From CAIUGU01 sp965279735 (GTDB taxonomy: Bacteria; Pseudomonadota; Gammaproteobacteria; Steroidobacterales; Steroidobacteraceae): a stretch of 64,000 nucleotides of DNA. The stretch spans positions 3,534,001 to 3,598,000 of the forward strand of contig OZ257260.1 of the NCBI GenBank assembly GCA_965279735.1. The letters are read 5' to 3'. The notes beneath the pieces were generated by a model that saw only the letters and a list, made by a program, of their open reading frames with translations, did no database searches and was not told where the DNA came from. Shown here piece by piece: positions 1 to 8,396 of the stretch. Within the stretch, counting starts at the first letter, position 1. Every line of letters begins with the position of its first letter. The position numbers were made by a program, and so were the translations under genes.

Positions 1-788
1 GGTTGCAGATCGCGAAACCTCTCGCGATTGCAGCTTCCGTTCTGTTCGTGTGTGCCGCTGCGTGGCTGCTGCTCAATCGCGGCGGCGAGCCCACTGTCTA
101 TGCAACGGCGGTCGGTGAGCGACGCATCGTCGATCTCGAGGATGGCAGCCGCCTCGAACTCAACACCAACACCGAAGTGTCCGTGCTCCTCAGCCGTTCC
201 GAACGCAACGTGTCACTCGTGCGCGGCGAATCGCTGTTCGATGTGCATCCCGATGCCAGTCGTCCCTTCAAGGTGGCGATTGGCGACAGCACCGTCCGCG
301 CGGTGGGCACGGCATTCAATATTCGCAGGGGCACCGAGGCGACGACGATTCTCGTCACGGAAGGCGTGGTGGAAGTCATCGGCTTCGCCGGTCCCGGGCG
401 TGCGCCGTTCAACGTGCGGTTGCCGGCAGGGTCGATCGGCATCGATGCTCCCGAAGGAATCGTCAGCCGCGTCATCGCGGCGGGGGAACTCGAGCGTGCG
501 CTGTCATGGCGATTCGGTTCGATCATTCTTGCCGGCGAAACGCTCCTGCAGGCCGCCGCCGAGTTCAATCGCTACAACCTCGCGCAGATTGCGGTTGCCG
601 ATCCTGCGATCGCCGGCCTGCGTCTGGGCGGCTATTTCAATGCCCGCGACGTCAACAGCTTCGTTGACGTTCTCGCGTCCACGTATGCAATCGATGTTGC
701 CGTGAATGGCGACACCATTGCCTTGCATGGAACTGCCGAGACGCCGGCCAGGGTTCGTGACAGCGGCATGGCATTCGAATCGATGTAG
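1..788 (+). CDS. FecR-family anti-sigma factor, 5' truncated by window edge
   Basis: FecR proteins span the inner membrane, hold an ECF sigma factor and receive the signal of a TonB receptor. The reading frame is open to the window edge, so the N-terminal cytoplasmic part is missing. What remains starts with a membrane segment (AIAASVLFVCAAAWLLL), then the FecR periplasmic domain with DGSRLELNTNT, RGESLFDVHPD and the core VRAVGTAFNIR near residue 100. A C-terminal STN-like part follows (EFNRYNLAQIAVADP, VDVLASTYAIDV). The gene ends 72 bp before a TonB receptor that carries its own STN signalling domain, the classic sigma/FecR/receptor order. The sigma gene should lie just outside the window. 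The family call is firm; the inducing ligand is unknown. Confidence 0.93.
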   Translation, partial: LQIAKPLAIAASVLFVCAAAWLLLNRGGEPTVYATAVGERRIVDLEDGSRLELNTNTEVSVLLSRSERNVSLVRGESLFDVHPDASRPFKVAIGDSTVRAVGTAFNIRRGTEATTILVTEGVVEVIGFAGPGRAPFNVRLPAGSIGIDAPEGIVSRVIAAGELERALSWRFGSIILAGETLLQAAAEFNRYNLAQIAVADPAIAGLRLGGYFNARDVNSFVDVLASTYAIDVAVNGDTIALHGTAETPARVRDSGMAFESM

Positions 789-860
789 CGTGTTCGATTG
801 GGGGGACCCCCTGTGCAGCACTCCTGGGGGTGCGCGACAGGGCGTAACGACAACATACAA

Positions 861-3767
861 ATGGCCAGAAAACGGCAACAGGCAAATGTCCTGGCGCTGT
901 GTCTGCTGCTCGCATCCGCTGCGGGGGTGCGGGCGCAGGACGCCAGGCAACGCTTCGACATTCCGGCGCAGCGTGCCGACCTCGCGCTGCTGGAATTCGC
1001 ACGCCAGTCCGGCAGCCAGATCCTGTTTCCCTACGACTTCGCACGCAGCCGCAGTACGCCGCCGCTGCACGGAGAATTCACTGCAGCGGACGCCATCGCG
1101 CAACTCGCGGCGGCCGGCGGGCTGGCGGTCAAATCGACTGCCGACACCGTCATCACGCTGGTGCCCGCAACCGAACTTGGACTGCAGGATGTCTCTGCAG
1201 CGTTCGAGTCTGCTGAAATCGTTCCGGCGCCTTCGCTGACCCGCGGCTTCGTTCTGCAGGAAGTGATCGTCACCGCGACACGCATTGCGGAAACATTGAA
1301 CAGCGTGCCACTCGCCATCACGGCGCAGACACAGCGCGACCTGGATGAGCGCGGCGTACGCACCGTTGCCGATCTGCAGGACATCGTGCCGACGTTCCAG
1401 ATCAATCAGCTCACGCCGAGTCTCGCGCACGTTTCCATCCGCGGGATTGCGAACACGGGTGCAGGGGCAGCGACTACCGGGTTCTATCTCGACGACACGC
1501 CGCTCACCAAGCGGAACGCGGCGGGAGTGGCAAGCGGTTCCGGCAACGGCATTCCCCTGCCTGCACTCTACGATCTCGAACGCGTTGAGGTGCTGCGCGG
1601 ACCCCAGGGCACCCTGTATGGCGGCAGTTCCGAAGGCGGTACGGTCCGGTACATCACGCCCCTGCCGAGCCTGGACAGATATACGGGCAACAGTCGCCTT
1701 GAAGTGACGACCACCGCCAGCGGTGAACCCGGGTACGAAGCAGGCATCGCGCTGGGCGGACCCGTGATTGAAGACCGCCTGGGCTTTCGCGTCAGTGGTT
1801 TCGCGCGACATACAGGGGGCTTCATCGACATCATCGACCGCTACAGTGGACAGGTCAGGCACGAGGACGTGAACAGCGGTGATCTCGGCATGTTTCGCGG
1901 GTCGCTTTTATGGGCGCCCGCAGCCAGTTTCCGGGCGACAGTGTCGGGCTATTTCTCGCAGGAACGCTGGCGCACGGCTGTCAGCGATTATTCGCCGTCG
2001 ATGAGCAGCCCGATTGTCGAGCCGGCCCTTTGCTTCAACACGACGGGCATTACGCAGCAGGCGCCGGTCAACAATCCATTGCCTGTCGCTTGCGGTTCGC
2101 CCGGAGTGACGTTTTCAAGGCCAGGCTACACGTACGGTCCTTATCCTGATCTCGGTACGACGGAATCGCTGCTTCCCTCGTTCTATCCGTCCGCGACCGA
2201 CATCGGGATCGCGAGCCTGACGCTCGACTACGATTTCGCTGCGTTCTCGATCAAGTCCATCACGTCGTATCTTGCCGACGACACCGAGATGACGCGCGTG
2301 GACGGTTCCTCGCAGGTGCGCGACCGCTTTCCGCAAGCGACTTACGGTTCTGTCTTCATTCCCCGCGGTCTTGGCATCTGGGGCGGTTTGCCGGAGGAAT
2401 ACACGGGTGGACGGTTTCTCGCGGACAACGCACGCCGGGTGATCACGCAGGAAGTGCGGCTCGCTTCAGCGGGTGACGGTCCCCTGTCATGGGTGGCCGG
2501 TGTTTTCTATTCCAACACCAAGAACAACCAGCGTTACGACAACATCTATCTCGACCTCGAAGCGGTTGCGCAGGGCCTCTACGGAATTTCTGCTGCTCAG
2601 CGCTACGGCGTGCCGGCCTACCTCGTCGATGGCATGCCGATCGGTTTCGATCACAAGGACCAGACCCTGGACGACATCGAGTACGCAGTGTTTGGCCAGG
2701 CGAACTGGCAGATGACCGAGCAGATCAAGCTGATCGCAGGGCTGCGCATCTCGCGCGTGGAGTTCGACTACACGGAAAATCACTGGGGGCCGGCTTCCGG
2801 TTTCAACATACCGACCGTGGCCAATGGCGGTTCCAACGCGGGTTCGGTCAACGAATCGCCGTTGGCTCCGAAGCTCGGGATCGAGTACGACTTCTCGCCG
2901 ACGGATCTTGTGTACGCCACCGCAGCCAAGGGATTCCGTGCAGGGGGCGTCAACACCAGCCTGCCGGAAACCATCTGCGGCCCGGCACTCGATGTCTATG
3001 GACTCAACGCCAACGATGTTCCGCCGACCTATGACGCGGACACCGTGTGGAGCTATGAGCTTGGCGGCAAGTTCCGGCTGCTCGACGAACGCATGCAGCT
3101 CAACGTGGCCGTGTTCCGCATCGACTGGAAGGATGCCCAGATCAACGTGAATCCCGGCTACGGCTGCAACATTCCGTTTGTCGCGAATGCGGGCGAGGCC
3201 CGCAGCACGGGTATTGAAGTCGAGGCCCAGGCACGTCTCGGCTGGACCTTGAGTGCGAACGCCTCGTTCAGCTACCTCGATGTGGAATATGTCGAAGATG
3301 CGATCACGCTCGAGCGGCCCGGCTTCTCGCCGCTGATCACTGCTTTCCGGGGGCAGAAGCTCGCCACTTCACCGGTGTCCATGCAGATCGGGCTGAGGTC
3401 CGACTTCCAGTTGGGAACGCTCGATGCTTTCGCCCGAGCCGACTGGCGTTTTGCAGCGGGCTATGAAGATACCGCAGTGCAAACATTCGGTCTGTCGACT
3501 TACGCACCGGATACCGTCATCCCGGATACCTCCCGGGTAAACCTGCGTTTCGGCGTCAGCAGTGGCGATATCGACTTCATCATCTTCGCCAACAACCTGT
3601 TCGATGAACGCGACGGAAACCGCACGGGCGGGCGGCTCGGCTGTACACTTCCCGCTGCCGGAGGCACGGCCGATTGCACGACCTACGCGTCGTACAATCC
3701 GTTCTTCCAGGTGGCGGCCATTGCACCGAGGCAGATCGGGGTTCGCGTGGACTACCGGTTCGACTGA
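861..3767 (+). CDS. TonB-dependent outer-membrane receptor with N-terminal STN domain
   Basis: Energised outer-membrane transporter of 968 residues. An open frame reaches back to a TTG at 798, but the ATG at 861 is followed directly by a clean signal peptide (basic MARKRQQ, hydrophobic core, cleavage near VRAQ), so 861 is chosen. Order: signal peptide, STN domain (FDIPAQRADLALLEFARQSG, about residues 30-110), plug domain beginning at EVIVTATR and containing VEVLRGPQGTLYG, then the beta-barrel ending in RVDYRFD with the usual C-terminal aromatic. The STN domain and the FecR gene upstream indicate a receptor that both transports and signals. The substrate cannot be read from sequence. The quinoprotein dehydrogenase downstream allows guesses such as a metal chelate or PQQ, but nothing proves them. 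Confidence 0.95.
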   Translation: MARKRQQANVLALCLLLASAAGVRAQDARQRFDIPAQRADLALLEFARQSGSQILFPYDFARSRSTPPLHGEFTAADAIAQLAAAGGLAVKSTADTVITLVPATELGLQDVSAAFESAEIVPAPSLTRGFVLQEVIVTATRIAETLNSVPLAITAQTQRDLDERGVRTVADLQDIVPTFQINQLTPSLAHVSIRGIANTGAGAATTGFYLDDTPLTKRNAAGVASGSGNGIPLPALYDLERVEVLRGPQGTLYGGSSEGGTVRYITPLPSLDRYTGNSRLEVTTTASGEPGYEAGIALGGPVIEDRLGFRVSGFARHTGGFIDIIDRYSGQVRHEDVNSGDLGMFRGSLLWAPAASFRATVSGYFSQERWRTAVSDYSPSMSSPIVEPALCFNTTGITQQAPVNNPLPVACGSPGVTFSRPGYTYGPYPDLGTTESLLPSFYPSATDIGIASLTLDYDFAAFSIKSITSYLADDTEMTRVDGSSQVRDRFPQATYGSVFIPRGLGIWGGLPEEYTGGRFLADNARRVITQEVRLASAGDGPLSWVAGVFYSNTKNNQRYDNIYLDLEAVAQGLYGISAAQRYGVPAYLVDGMPIGFDHKDQTLDDIEYAVFGQANWQMTEQIKLIAGLRISRVEFDYTENHWGPASGFNIPTVANGGSNAGSVNESPLAPKLGIEYDFSPTDLVYATAAKGFRAGGVNTSLPETICGPALDVYGLNANDVPPTYDADTVWSYELGGKFRLLDERMQLNVAVFRIDWKDAQINVNPGYGCNIPFVANAGEARSTGIEVEAQARLGWTLSANASFSYLDVEYVEDAITLERPGFSPLITAFRGQKLATSPVSMQIGLRSDFQLGTLDAFARADWRFAAGYEDTAVQTFGLSTYAPDTVIPDTSRVNLRFGVSSGDIDFIIFANNLFDERDGNRTGGRLGCTLPAAGGTADCTTYASYNPFFQVAAIAPRQIGVRVDYRFD

Positions 3768-3909
3768 CGCTTCTGGCGGGACGGCGGGGGAAGGCCTGGT
3801 AGCGGTTTGATACACGCCAACCGTTTAACTGGGCTGGCTACAAATAATCATCGACGGTGCCCAAGGGCGCCGTACCGACTCTCGTAAGACCTGAAGAAAG
3901 GTGAGCATC

Positions 3910-5694
3910 ATGCAGTTACACACAGCAGCCCGGGCATTCCTGCCGGCAGCGATCATGACGTTGATCGGCGGCGCGACATTCGCCGCTGAGCAAGGTCCTC
4001 CCGCCGCAGCGGTCACGAACTCCACCGTTTCGATCAGCGCGGTGACGGACGCCATGCTGGAGAAGCCTGCTCCCGGCAGCTGGCTGATGTGGCGGCAGAA
4101 CCAGGCCGGCTGGGATTACAGCCCGCTCACACAGATCAATGGACGCAACGTCGACAAGCTTCGCCTGGTGTGGTCGCGTGCGATGGGCCCCGGCATCCAG
4201 GAAGCCATGCCGATCATCCATGATGGCGTGATGTTCCTCCCCAACCCGAGCGATCTCACGCAGGCGATCGACGCCGTGACCGGCGATCTCAAATGGGAAT
4301 ACAAGCGTGCGATTCCCGATGACGCCGGCAAGTTCTTCCCGGTGCCTGCGATCAACCGCAGCCTCGCCATCTACGGCAAGGTGATCATCGACATGGGCAT
4401 GGACAATTTTGCCTATGCGATCAATGCGGAGACCGGCAAGCTCGCGTGGGAAACGAAGATTCTGGACTACCACAAGGGCGCACAGCAGACGTCAGGCCCG
4501 CTCATCGTGAAGGGCAAGGCGATCTCCGGTCGCGGTTGCGAACCGGAAGGCGGACCTGATGCCTGCGTGATCGTTGCGCACGACGCGCTGACCGGTAAAG
4601 AACTGTGGCGCACCCGCACGATGCCCCGCCCTGGCGAACCCGGCGATGAAAGCTGGGCTGGCATCCCCGATGAAGCGCGTTGGCATACGGGCACGTGGAT
4701 GGTGCCGAGCTATGACGCCGAACTGAACCTCGTCTACATCGGCACCAGCGTTACTTCACCTGCACCGAAGTTCATGCTCGCCGGCAACGACAAGCAGTAC
4801 CTCTATCACAACTCGACGCTCGCGATTAATCCCGACACGGGCAAGATCGTCTGGTTCTACCAGCACGTGGTCGATCACTGGGATCTCGATCATCCGTTCG
4901 AGCGCATCCTCGTCGACACGGTGGTTGCGCCGGATCGCAACGAAGTGACGTGGATGAACCCGCGCATCAAGCCGGGCGAACGTCGCAAGGTGCTGACCGG
5001 CATTCCGGGCAAGACCGGCCTCGTTTACACGCTCGATCGGCAGACGGGTGAATTCCTGTGGGCGCGTCCGACTGTCATGCAGACCGTGATCAGCAACATC
5101 GATGGTGCTACTGGCAAGGTGACGGTGAATCCGGCGGCGCTCTTCAGCAAACAGGGCGACTCCGCGATGATCTGTCCCAATGCCAACGGCGGCAAGAACT
5201 GGCAGGCCGGTACGTATAGTCCGCTGGGCAACGTGATGTTCTACCCGCTGCAGAACACCTGCGCGCAGACAACGGCTGTGCTCGACAAGCCGAGCCTCGA
5301 TTCCTTGTATGCCATTGCATCCAAGCCGATGATTGCGCCCGGCACCGACAAGGTCGGAACGATCTATGCCATCTCGGTGGAGACGGGCAAGACGCTGTGG
5401 AAGTACGAACAGCGTGCCGGCACGATGTCCCTGGTATCAACGGGCGGCGGCCTGGTCTTCGGCGGCGACACGGCGGGGCACTTCCGGGCATTCGACCAGA
5501 AGACCGGCAAGGTGCTGTGGGATGTGAACCTGGGTTCGAGCGTCACCGGATATCCCATTTCCTACGCGGTCAATGGCAAGCAGTACGTGGCCGTCAGCAC
5601 GGGAACGTCCCTGGCAGGCGGCGGTACGGCCCGGCTCACACCGGAAGTGCGCACCAGCAACGGCAACAACATCTTCGTGTTCGCCCTGCCTTAA
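3910..5694 (+). CDS. PQQ-dependent dehydrogenase (quinoprotein, eight-bladed propeller type)
   Basis: Periplasmic quinoprotein that would oxidise an alcohol or aldehyde and pass electrons to cytochrome c. The ATG at 3910 is chosen over the in-frame GTG at 3901 because AAGGTGAG lies just upstream at the right spacing. A signal peptide ends near TFAA. Seven propeller tryptophan motifs of the A-x-D-x-x-TG-x-x-x-W kind are visible (AIDAVTGDLKW, AINAETGKLAW, AHDALTGKELW, AINPDTGKIVW, TLDRQTGEFLW, AISVETGKTLW, AFDQKTGKVLW). The active-site region reads WFYQHVVDHWDLDHPFE, with a D-x-D pair. The vicinal Cys-Cys of methanol dehydrogenase and the usual GTGNPxPW metal-ligand motif are absent (GTSVTSPAP stands there), so it is a divergent subgroup. 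There is no haem motif in the chain. The cytochrome gene downstream is the probable acceptor. Confidence 0.9.
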   Translation: MQLHTAARAFLPAAIMTLIGGATFAAEQGPPAAAVTNSTVSISAVTDAMLEKPAPGSWLMWRQNQAGWDYSPLTQINGRNVDKLRLVWSRAMGPGIQEAMPIIHDGVMFLPNPSDLTQAIDAVTGDLKWEYKRAIPDDAGKFFPVPAINRSLAIYGKVIIDMGMDNFAYAINAETGKLAWETKILDYHKGAQQTSGPLIVKGKAISGRGCEPEGGPDACVIVAHDALTGKELWRTRTMPRPGEPGDESWAGIPDEARWHTGTWMVPSYDAELNLVYIGTSVTSPAPKFMLAGNDKQYLYHNSTLAINPDTGKIVWFYQHVVDHWDLDHPFERILVDTVVAPDRNEVTWMNPRIKPGERRKVLTGIPGKTGLVYTLDRQTGEFLWARPTVMQTVISNIDGATGKVTVNPAALFSKQGDSAMICPNANGGKNWQAGTYSPLGNVMFYPLQNTCAQTTAVLDKPSLDSLYAIASKPMIAPGTDKVGTIYAISVETGKTLWKYEQRAGTMSLVSTGGGLVFGGDTAGHFRAFDQKTGKVLWDVNLGSSVTGYPISYAVNGKQYVAVSTGTSLAGGGTARLTPEVRTSNGNNIFVFALP

Positions 5695-5732
5695 GGTAAA
5701 TTGCCTCAATCTTTGAACCTGAGCCTGGGCGC

Positions 5733-5749
5733 ATTCAGAATGCGTTCAG
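5733..5749 (+). promoter_or_regulatory. Direct repeat ATTCAG-N5-GTTCAG ahead of cytochrome gene
   Basis: Two TTCAG hexamers are spaced by five bases between the dehydrogenase stop and the cytochrome start. This layout is typical of OmpR-family response regulator sites. An OmpR-type regulator is encoded 600 bp downstream, but its site near 8299 has a different hexamer, so the binding protein is uncertain. Confidence 0.3.
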
Positions 5750-5802
5750 GCCGGTCGTTCATACTTCCAGTCAATCAAGGCGGATTCCGCAGGTTCCAAG
5801 CG

Positions 5803-6264
5803 ATGAGTCGAAAGCTGATGCGAAACACAGTGCTCCGTGGCGTATTGATCGTCGGCGTTGCTGCCGCTGCCATCGGCGGCGTTGTCCACAACAGCCAAGC
5901 CGCAGCCGGCAAGACGATCTGGGATGGCATCTACACCTCCGCGCAGGCGGAGCGGGGCCAGAAAGTCCTGATCGAGCAATGCTCGATGTGCCATGGCGAA
6001 CAGATGCGCGGTGGCGGCGGCGTCCCTTCGGCCGTCGGTCCGGAATTCATGTTCAACTGGGACGGCAAGACCGTCGGTGAACTCTTCACCTTCCTCAAGA
6101 CGACCATGCCGCCGACAGCCCCGGGCAGCCTCAGCGACCAGAAGTACGCGGATGCGATGGCCGCACTCTTCAGTCACAACGGCTTCCCGGCTGCAGACAG
6201 CGCCGAGATTCCTGCGGACCCTGCGGCCCTCGCGGATGTGACCATCGTCCGCGTCAAGCCCTGA
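5803..6264 (+). CDS. Periplasmic c-type cytochrome
   Basis: Small class I-like cytochrome c of 153 residues. The chosen ATG at 5803 gives an ordinary signal/anchor segment (basic start, then GVLIVGVAAAAIGGVV). The frame can be extended to a TTG at 5701, but that adds a non-membrane leader. The haem-binding motif CSMCH is at residues 60-64. A later MPP in KTTMPPTAPGSLS supplies the likely methionine ligand, followed by the usual final helix (DQKYADAMAALFSHNGFP). It sits directly behind the quinoprotein dehydrogenase on the same strand, so it is the likely electron acceptor linking that enzyme to the respiratory chain. Physical coupling is inferred from position only. Confidence 0.9.
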   Translation: MSRKLMRNTVLRGVLIVGVAAAAIGGVVHNSQAAAGKTIWDGIYTSAQAERGQKVLIEQCSMCHGEQMRGGGGVPSAVGPEFMFNWDGKTVGELFTFLKTTMPPTAPGSLSDQKYADAMAALFSHNGFPAADSAEIPADPAALADVTIVRVKP

Positions 6265-6310
6265 AGCCCCGCCGGCAAAACATCCTTTGCATGCGGTGAA
6301 CGGATAACAT

Positions 6311-6332
6311 CCCTCCTGTTCTTGAAGGAGGG
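6311..6332 (+). promoter_or_regulatory. Hairpin covering the Shine-Dalgarno of the response regulator gene
   Basis: CCCTCCT (6311-6317) and AGGAGGG (6326-6332) are perfect inverted repeats with an 8-base loop. The right arm is the ribosome-binding site of the gene starting at 6336. Folding would hide the whole SD. There is no T-tract, so a terminator is unlikely. Confidence 0.5.
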
Positions 6333-6335
6333 GCG

Positions 6336-6998
6336 ATGCGCCTGTTGCTGGTCGAAGACGACGCCATGATCGGCGAGGCCGTTGCGAGCGGCCTCAAGCG
6401 GGAAGGCTTTACCGTCGACTGGGTGCGCGACGGCAAGGCGGCTGATCTTGCTCTCAAGATCGAGGAGTTCGACCTCCTGCTGCTCGACCTCGGCCTGCCG
6501 CTGATGAACGGCTTCGAAGTCCTCAAGGCTCTGCGAGCGCGTGGCCTCAAGATCCCGGTCCTCATTCTCACTGCACGCGACGCTGTCACCGACAAGGTGC
6601 AGGGCCTCGATGCGGGTGCCGATGACTACGTCGTCAAGCCCTTCGATCTCAACGAACTGTCAGCCCGCATCCGGGCGTTGCTGCGACGTCATGCGGGGCG
6701 CGTCGAGCCGGTCACCGAATATCTCGGCGTATCGCTCAACCCGGTAACTCACCAGGTCGTGCGCGACGGCAAGGAAATCTCTCTGTCGGCGCGCGAGTTT
6801 GCATTGCTTGAGGCGTTGCTCGATCGGCCCGGTGCGATCCTGTCGCGTGCGCAACTGGAACAGCGGCTCTATGGCTGGGGCGAGGAAGTGGAAAGCAACG
6901 CCATCGAAGTCCATATCCACAGCCTGCGGAAAAAGCTCGGCGCGGATTTCATCCGCAACGTACGCGGCGTGGGTTATCGGGTGCCGCCCGCGCCATGA
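6336..6998 (+). CDS. OmpR/PhoB-family response regulator (QseB/PmrA-like)
   Basis: DNA-binding response regulator of 220 residues. The receiver domain starts MRLLLVEDDAMIGEAV. The phospho-acceptor is D51 in LLLLDLGLP, the conserved Thr lies in ILTARD and the Lys in DDYVVKPFD. The C-terminal winged helix has ISLSAREFALLEALL and ends in VHIHSLRKKLGADFIRNVRGVGYRVP, the typical OmpR-type finish. A strong SD (AGGAGGGG) precedes the ATG but can fold into a hairpin. The last 4 bp overlap the histidine kinase gene (ATGA), so the pair is one translational unit. The likely target is the Do protease gene downstream, which has a PmrA/QseB-box-like repeat in front of it. Confidence 0.96.
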   Translation: MRLLLVEDDAMIGEAVASGLKREGFTVDWVRDGKAADLALKIEEFDLLLLDLGLPLMNGFEVLKALRARGLKIPVLILTARDAVTDKVQGLDAGADDYVVKPFDLNELSARIRALLRRHAGRVEPVTEYLGVSLNPVTHQVVRDGKEISLSAREFALLEALLDRPGAILSRAQLEQRLYGWGEEVESNAIEVHIHSLRKKLGADFIRNVRGVGYRVPPAP

Positions 6999-8314
6999 GA
7001 TCCATCCGCACACGACTGCTTGTCTGGCTGCTGGGCGCAGTGCTGCTCACGGGTCTTGCGAGCGGCTGGCTCATCTACCGGAACGCACTCGCTGAAGCGA
7101 ATGCGTTTTTCGATTACCAGTTGCGGCAGACGGCGCTGACCTTGCGCGACCAGTCCTTCCAGTACGCGTTGCCACCCGATCTCCAGATCAACGAACCGGG
7201 CTACGATTTCGTCGTGCAGGTGTGGAGCCTCGATGGTGTGCGTATCTACCTGTCGCAGCCGCATGCAGTTTTGCCGGGCATCACCACGCTGGGTTTCTCG
7301 ACCGTCGATACCACCGGCGGTCAGTGGCGCGTCTTCGGCGCGCAGGCGCGAAGCCAGGTGATCCAGGTCGCGCAGCCGATCAGCGTGCGTTCGGCACAGG
7401 CAGCCCGACTCGCGCTCAGGACGCTGGTGCCTTTCGTCTGGTTCGTGCCGCTGCTCGGTGTCGCGATCTGGCTGCTGGTGGGGTACAGCTTGAGACCACT
7501 CGATCGACTGGCAGCCACTGTCGGTACTCGCGATCCAGCGTCATTGCAGCCTTTGCCCGCGGAGGCTCTGCCCACAGAGGCTCGTCCGCTTGTCGCATCG
7601 TTGAATACCTTGCTCGGTCGTTTGAACTCGGTGCTCCAGCGTGAGCGCGCATTCATCGCGGATGCCGCTCATGAACTCCGGACTCCGCTGACGGCTCTGC
7701 GTCTGCAGGTTGAAGCAATCGACAAGGCGACGGACGCCGAGCAACGCTCGCACGCAGTTCAGCAGCTCGGCGCAGGAGTGGAACGTGCATCGCGACTCGT
7801 CGAACAACTGTTGTCGCTGGCCCGCCAGGATCCAGGGATCGATCGTCAGTACGCCGCAGTCAGGCTCGACAGGCTCGCGGCGGATGTCGTCGCAGAGCAG
7901 GTGACGTTCGCCGATCGCAAGCCCGTCGATATCGGCCTGGAGGAAACAGAGCCTGTTGAAATCCGCGGCGACGAGGAATCCTTGCGAACTCTCGTCCGCA
8001 ATCTCGTCGACAACGCCATTCGCTATACGCCCGCGGGTGGCAAGGTGGATGTGGTAGTGAAAAAAGTACATGACCACGTGCTGCTGCGAGTGACCGATAC
8101 AGGACCCGGGATTGCGCCTGCTGACAGAGGCCGGGTCTTCGATCGTTTCGTGCGTCTGCCGGGCAGCGGTGCAATTGGCAGCGGGCTGGGTCTCGCAATC
8201 GTCAAGGCGATTGCCGACGCGCATGGCGCCACAGTCGAGCTGGGCGAAGGTGCTGAAGGCGGTCTCTCCGTCTCCGTCCGTTTCCCGCAAGACAGGCCTT
8301 TAAGTCAGTCTTAA
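6995..8314 (+). CDS. Membrane sensor histidine kinase (QseC-like)
   Basis: Partner kinase of the preceding regulator, 439 residues. A first membrane helix (LLVWLLGAVLLTGLASGWLIY), a periplasmic sensor region of about 130 residues and a second helix near 145-165 (VWFVPLLGVAIWLLVGYSL) are followed by a HAMP-like linker. The H-box is ADAAHELRTPLTALRLQVE with H226. The N-box is NLVDNAIRYTPAGGKV, G1 is DTGPGIAPADRG and G2 is GSGLGLAIVKAI. All catalytic boxes are intact. The input signal is unknown. Adjacency to a periplasmic protease suggests envelope or cation stress, which is inference. The last codons contain part of the direct-repeat box for the next gene. Confidence 0.95.
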   Translation: MRSIRTRLLVWLLGAVLLTGLASGWLIYRNALAEANAFFDYQLRQTALTLRDQSFQYALPPDLQINEPGYDFVVQVWSLDGVRIYLSQPHAVLPGITTLGFSTVDTTGGQWRVFGAQARSQVIQVAQPISVRSAQAARLALRTLVPFVWFVPLLGVAIWLLVGYSLRPLDRLAATVGTRDPASLQPLPAEALPTEARPLVASLNTLLGRLNSVLQRERAFIADAAHELRTPLTALRLQVEAIDKATDAEQRSHAVQQLGAGVERASRLVEQLLSLARQDPGIDRQYAAVRLDRLAADVVAEQVTFADRKPVDIGLEETEPVEIRGDEESLRTLVRNLVDNAIRYTPAGGKVDVVVKKVHDHVLLRVTDTGPGIAPADRGRVFDRFVRLPGSGAIGSGLGLAIVKAIADAHGATVELGEGAEGGLSVSVRFPQDRPLSQS

Positions 8315-8315
8315 G
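8299..8315 (+). promoter_or_regulatory. PmrA/QseB-box-like direct repeat TTTAAG-N5-CTTAAG
   Basis: Two hexamers, TTTAAG (8299-8304) and CTTAAG (8310-8315), are separated by five bases and overlap the stop codon of the kinase gene, about 80 bp before the protease ATG. This agrees with the known YTTAAK-N5-YTTAAK pattern of PmrA/BasR/QseB-type regulators, the class of regulator encoded in this cluster. Confidence 0.5.
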
Positions 8316-8396
8316 TCTCGGTCTTCAATCTCCTGATCCACGAGCAGCCCCTTCATTGCCGGGCTGCCATCCTCTCAAGGATTCAGGAGTTCATTC

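Noticed and set aside
504..1862. 452-codon open frame on the minus strand
   Set aside because: Antisense to the FecR and TonB receptor genes; composition typical of a shadow frame.
3910..5694. Quinohaemoprotein with fused cytochrome domain
   Set aside because: No C-x-x-C-H motif occurs in this protein; the haem protein is the separate gene at 5803.
6311..6332. Terminator between cytochrome and response regulator genes
   Set aside because: The hairpin has no T-tract and its right arm is the ribosome-binding site four bases before an ATG, so a translational role is more likely.
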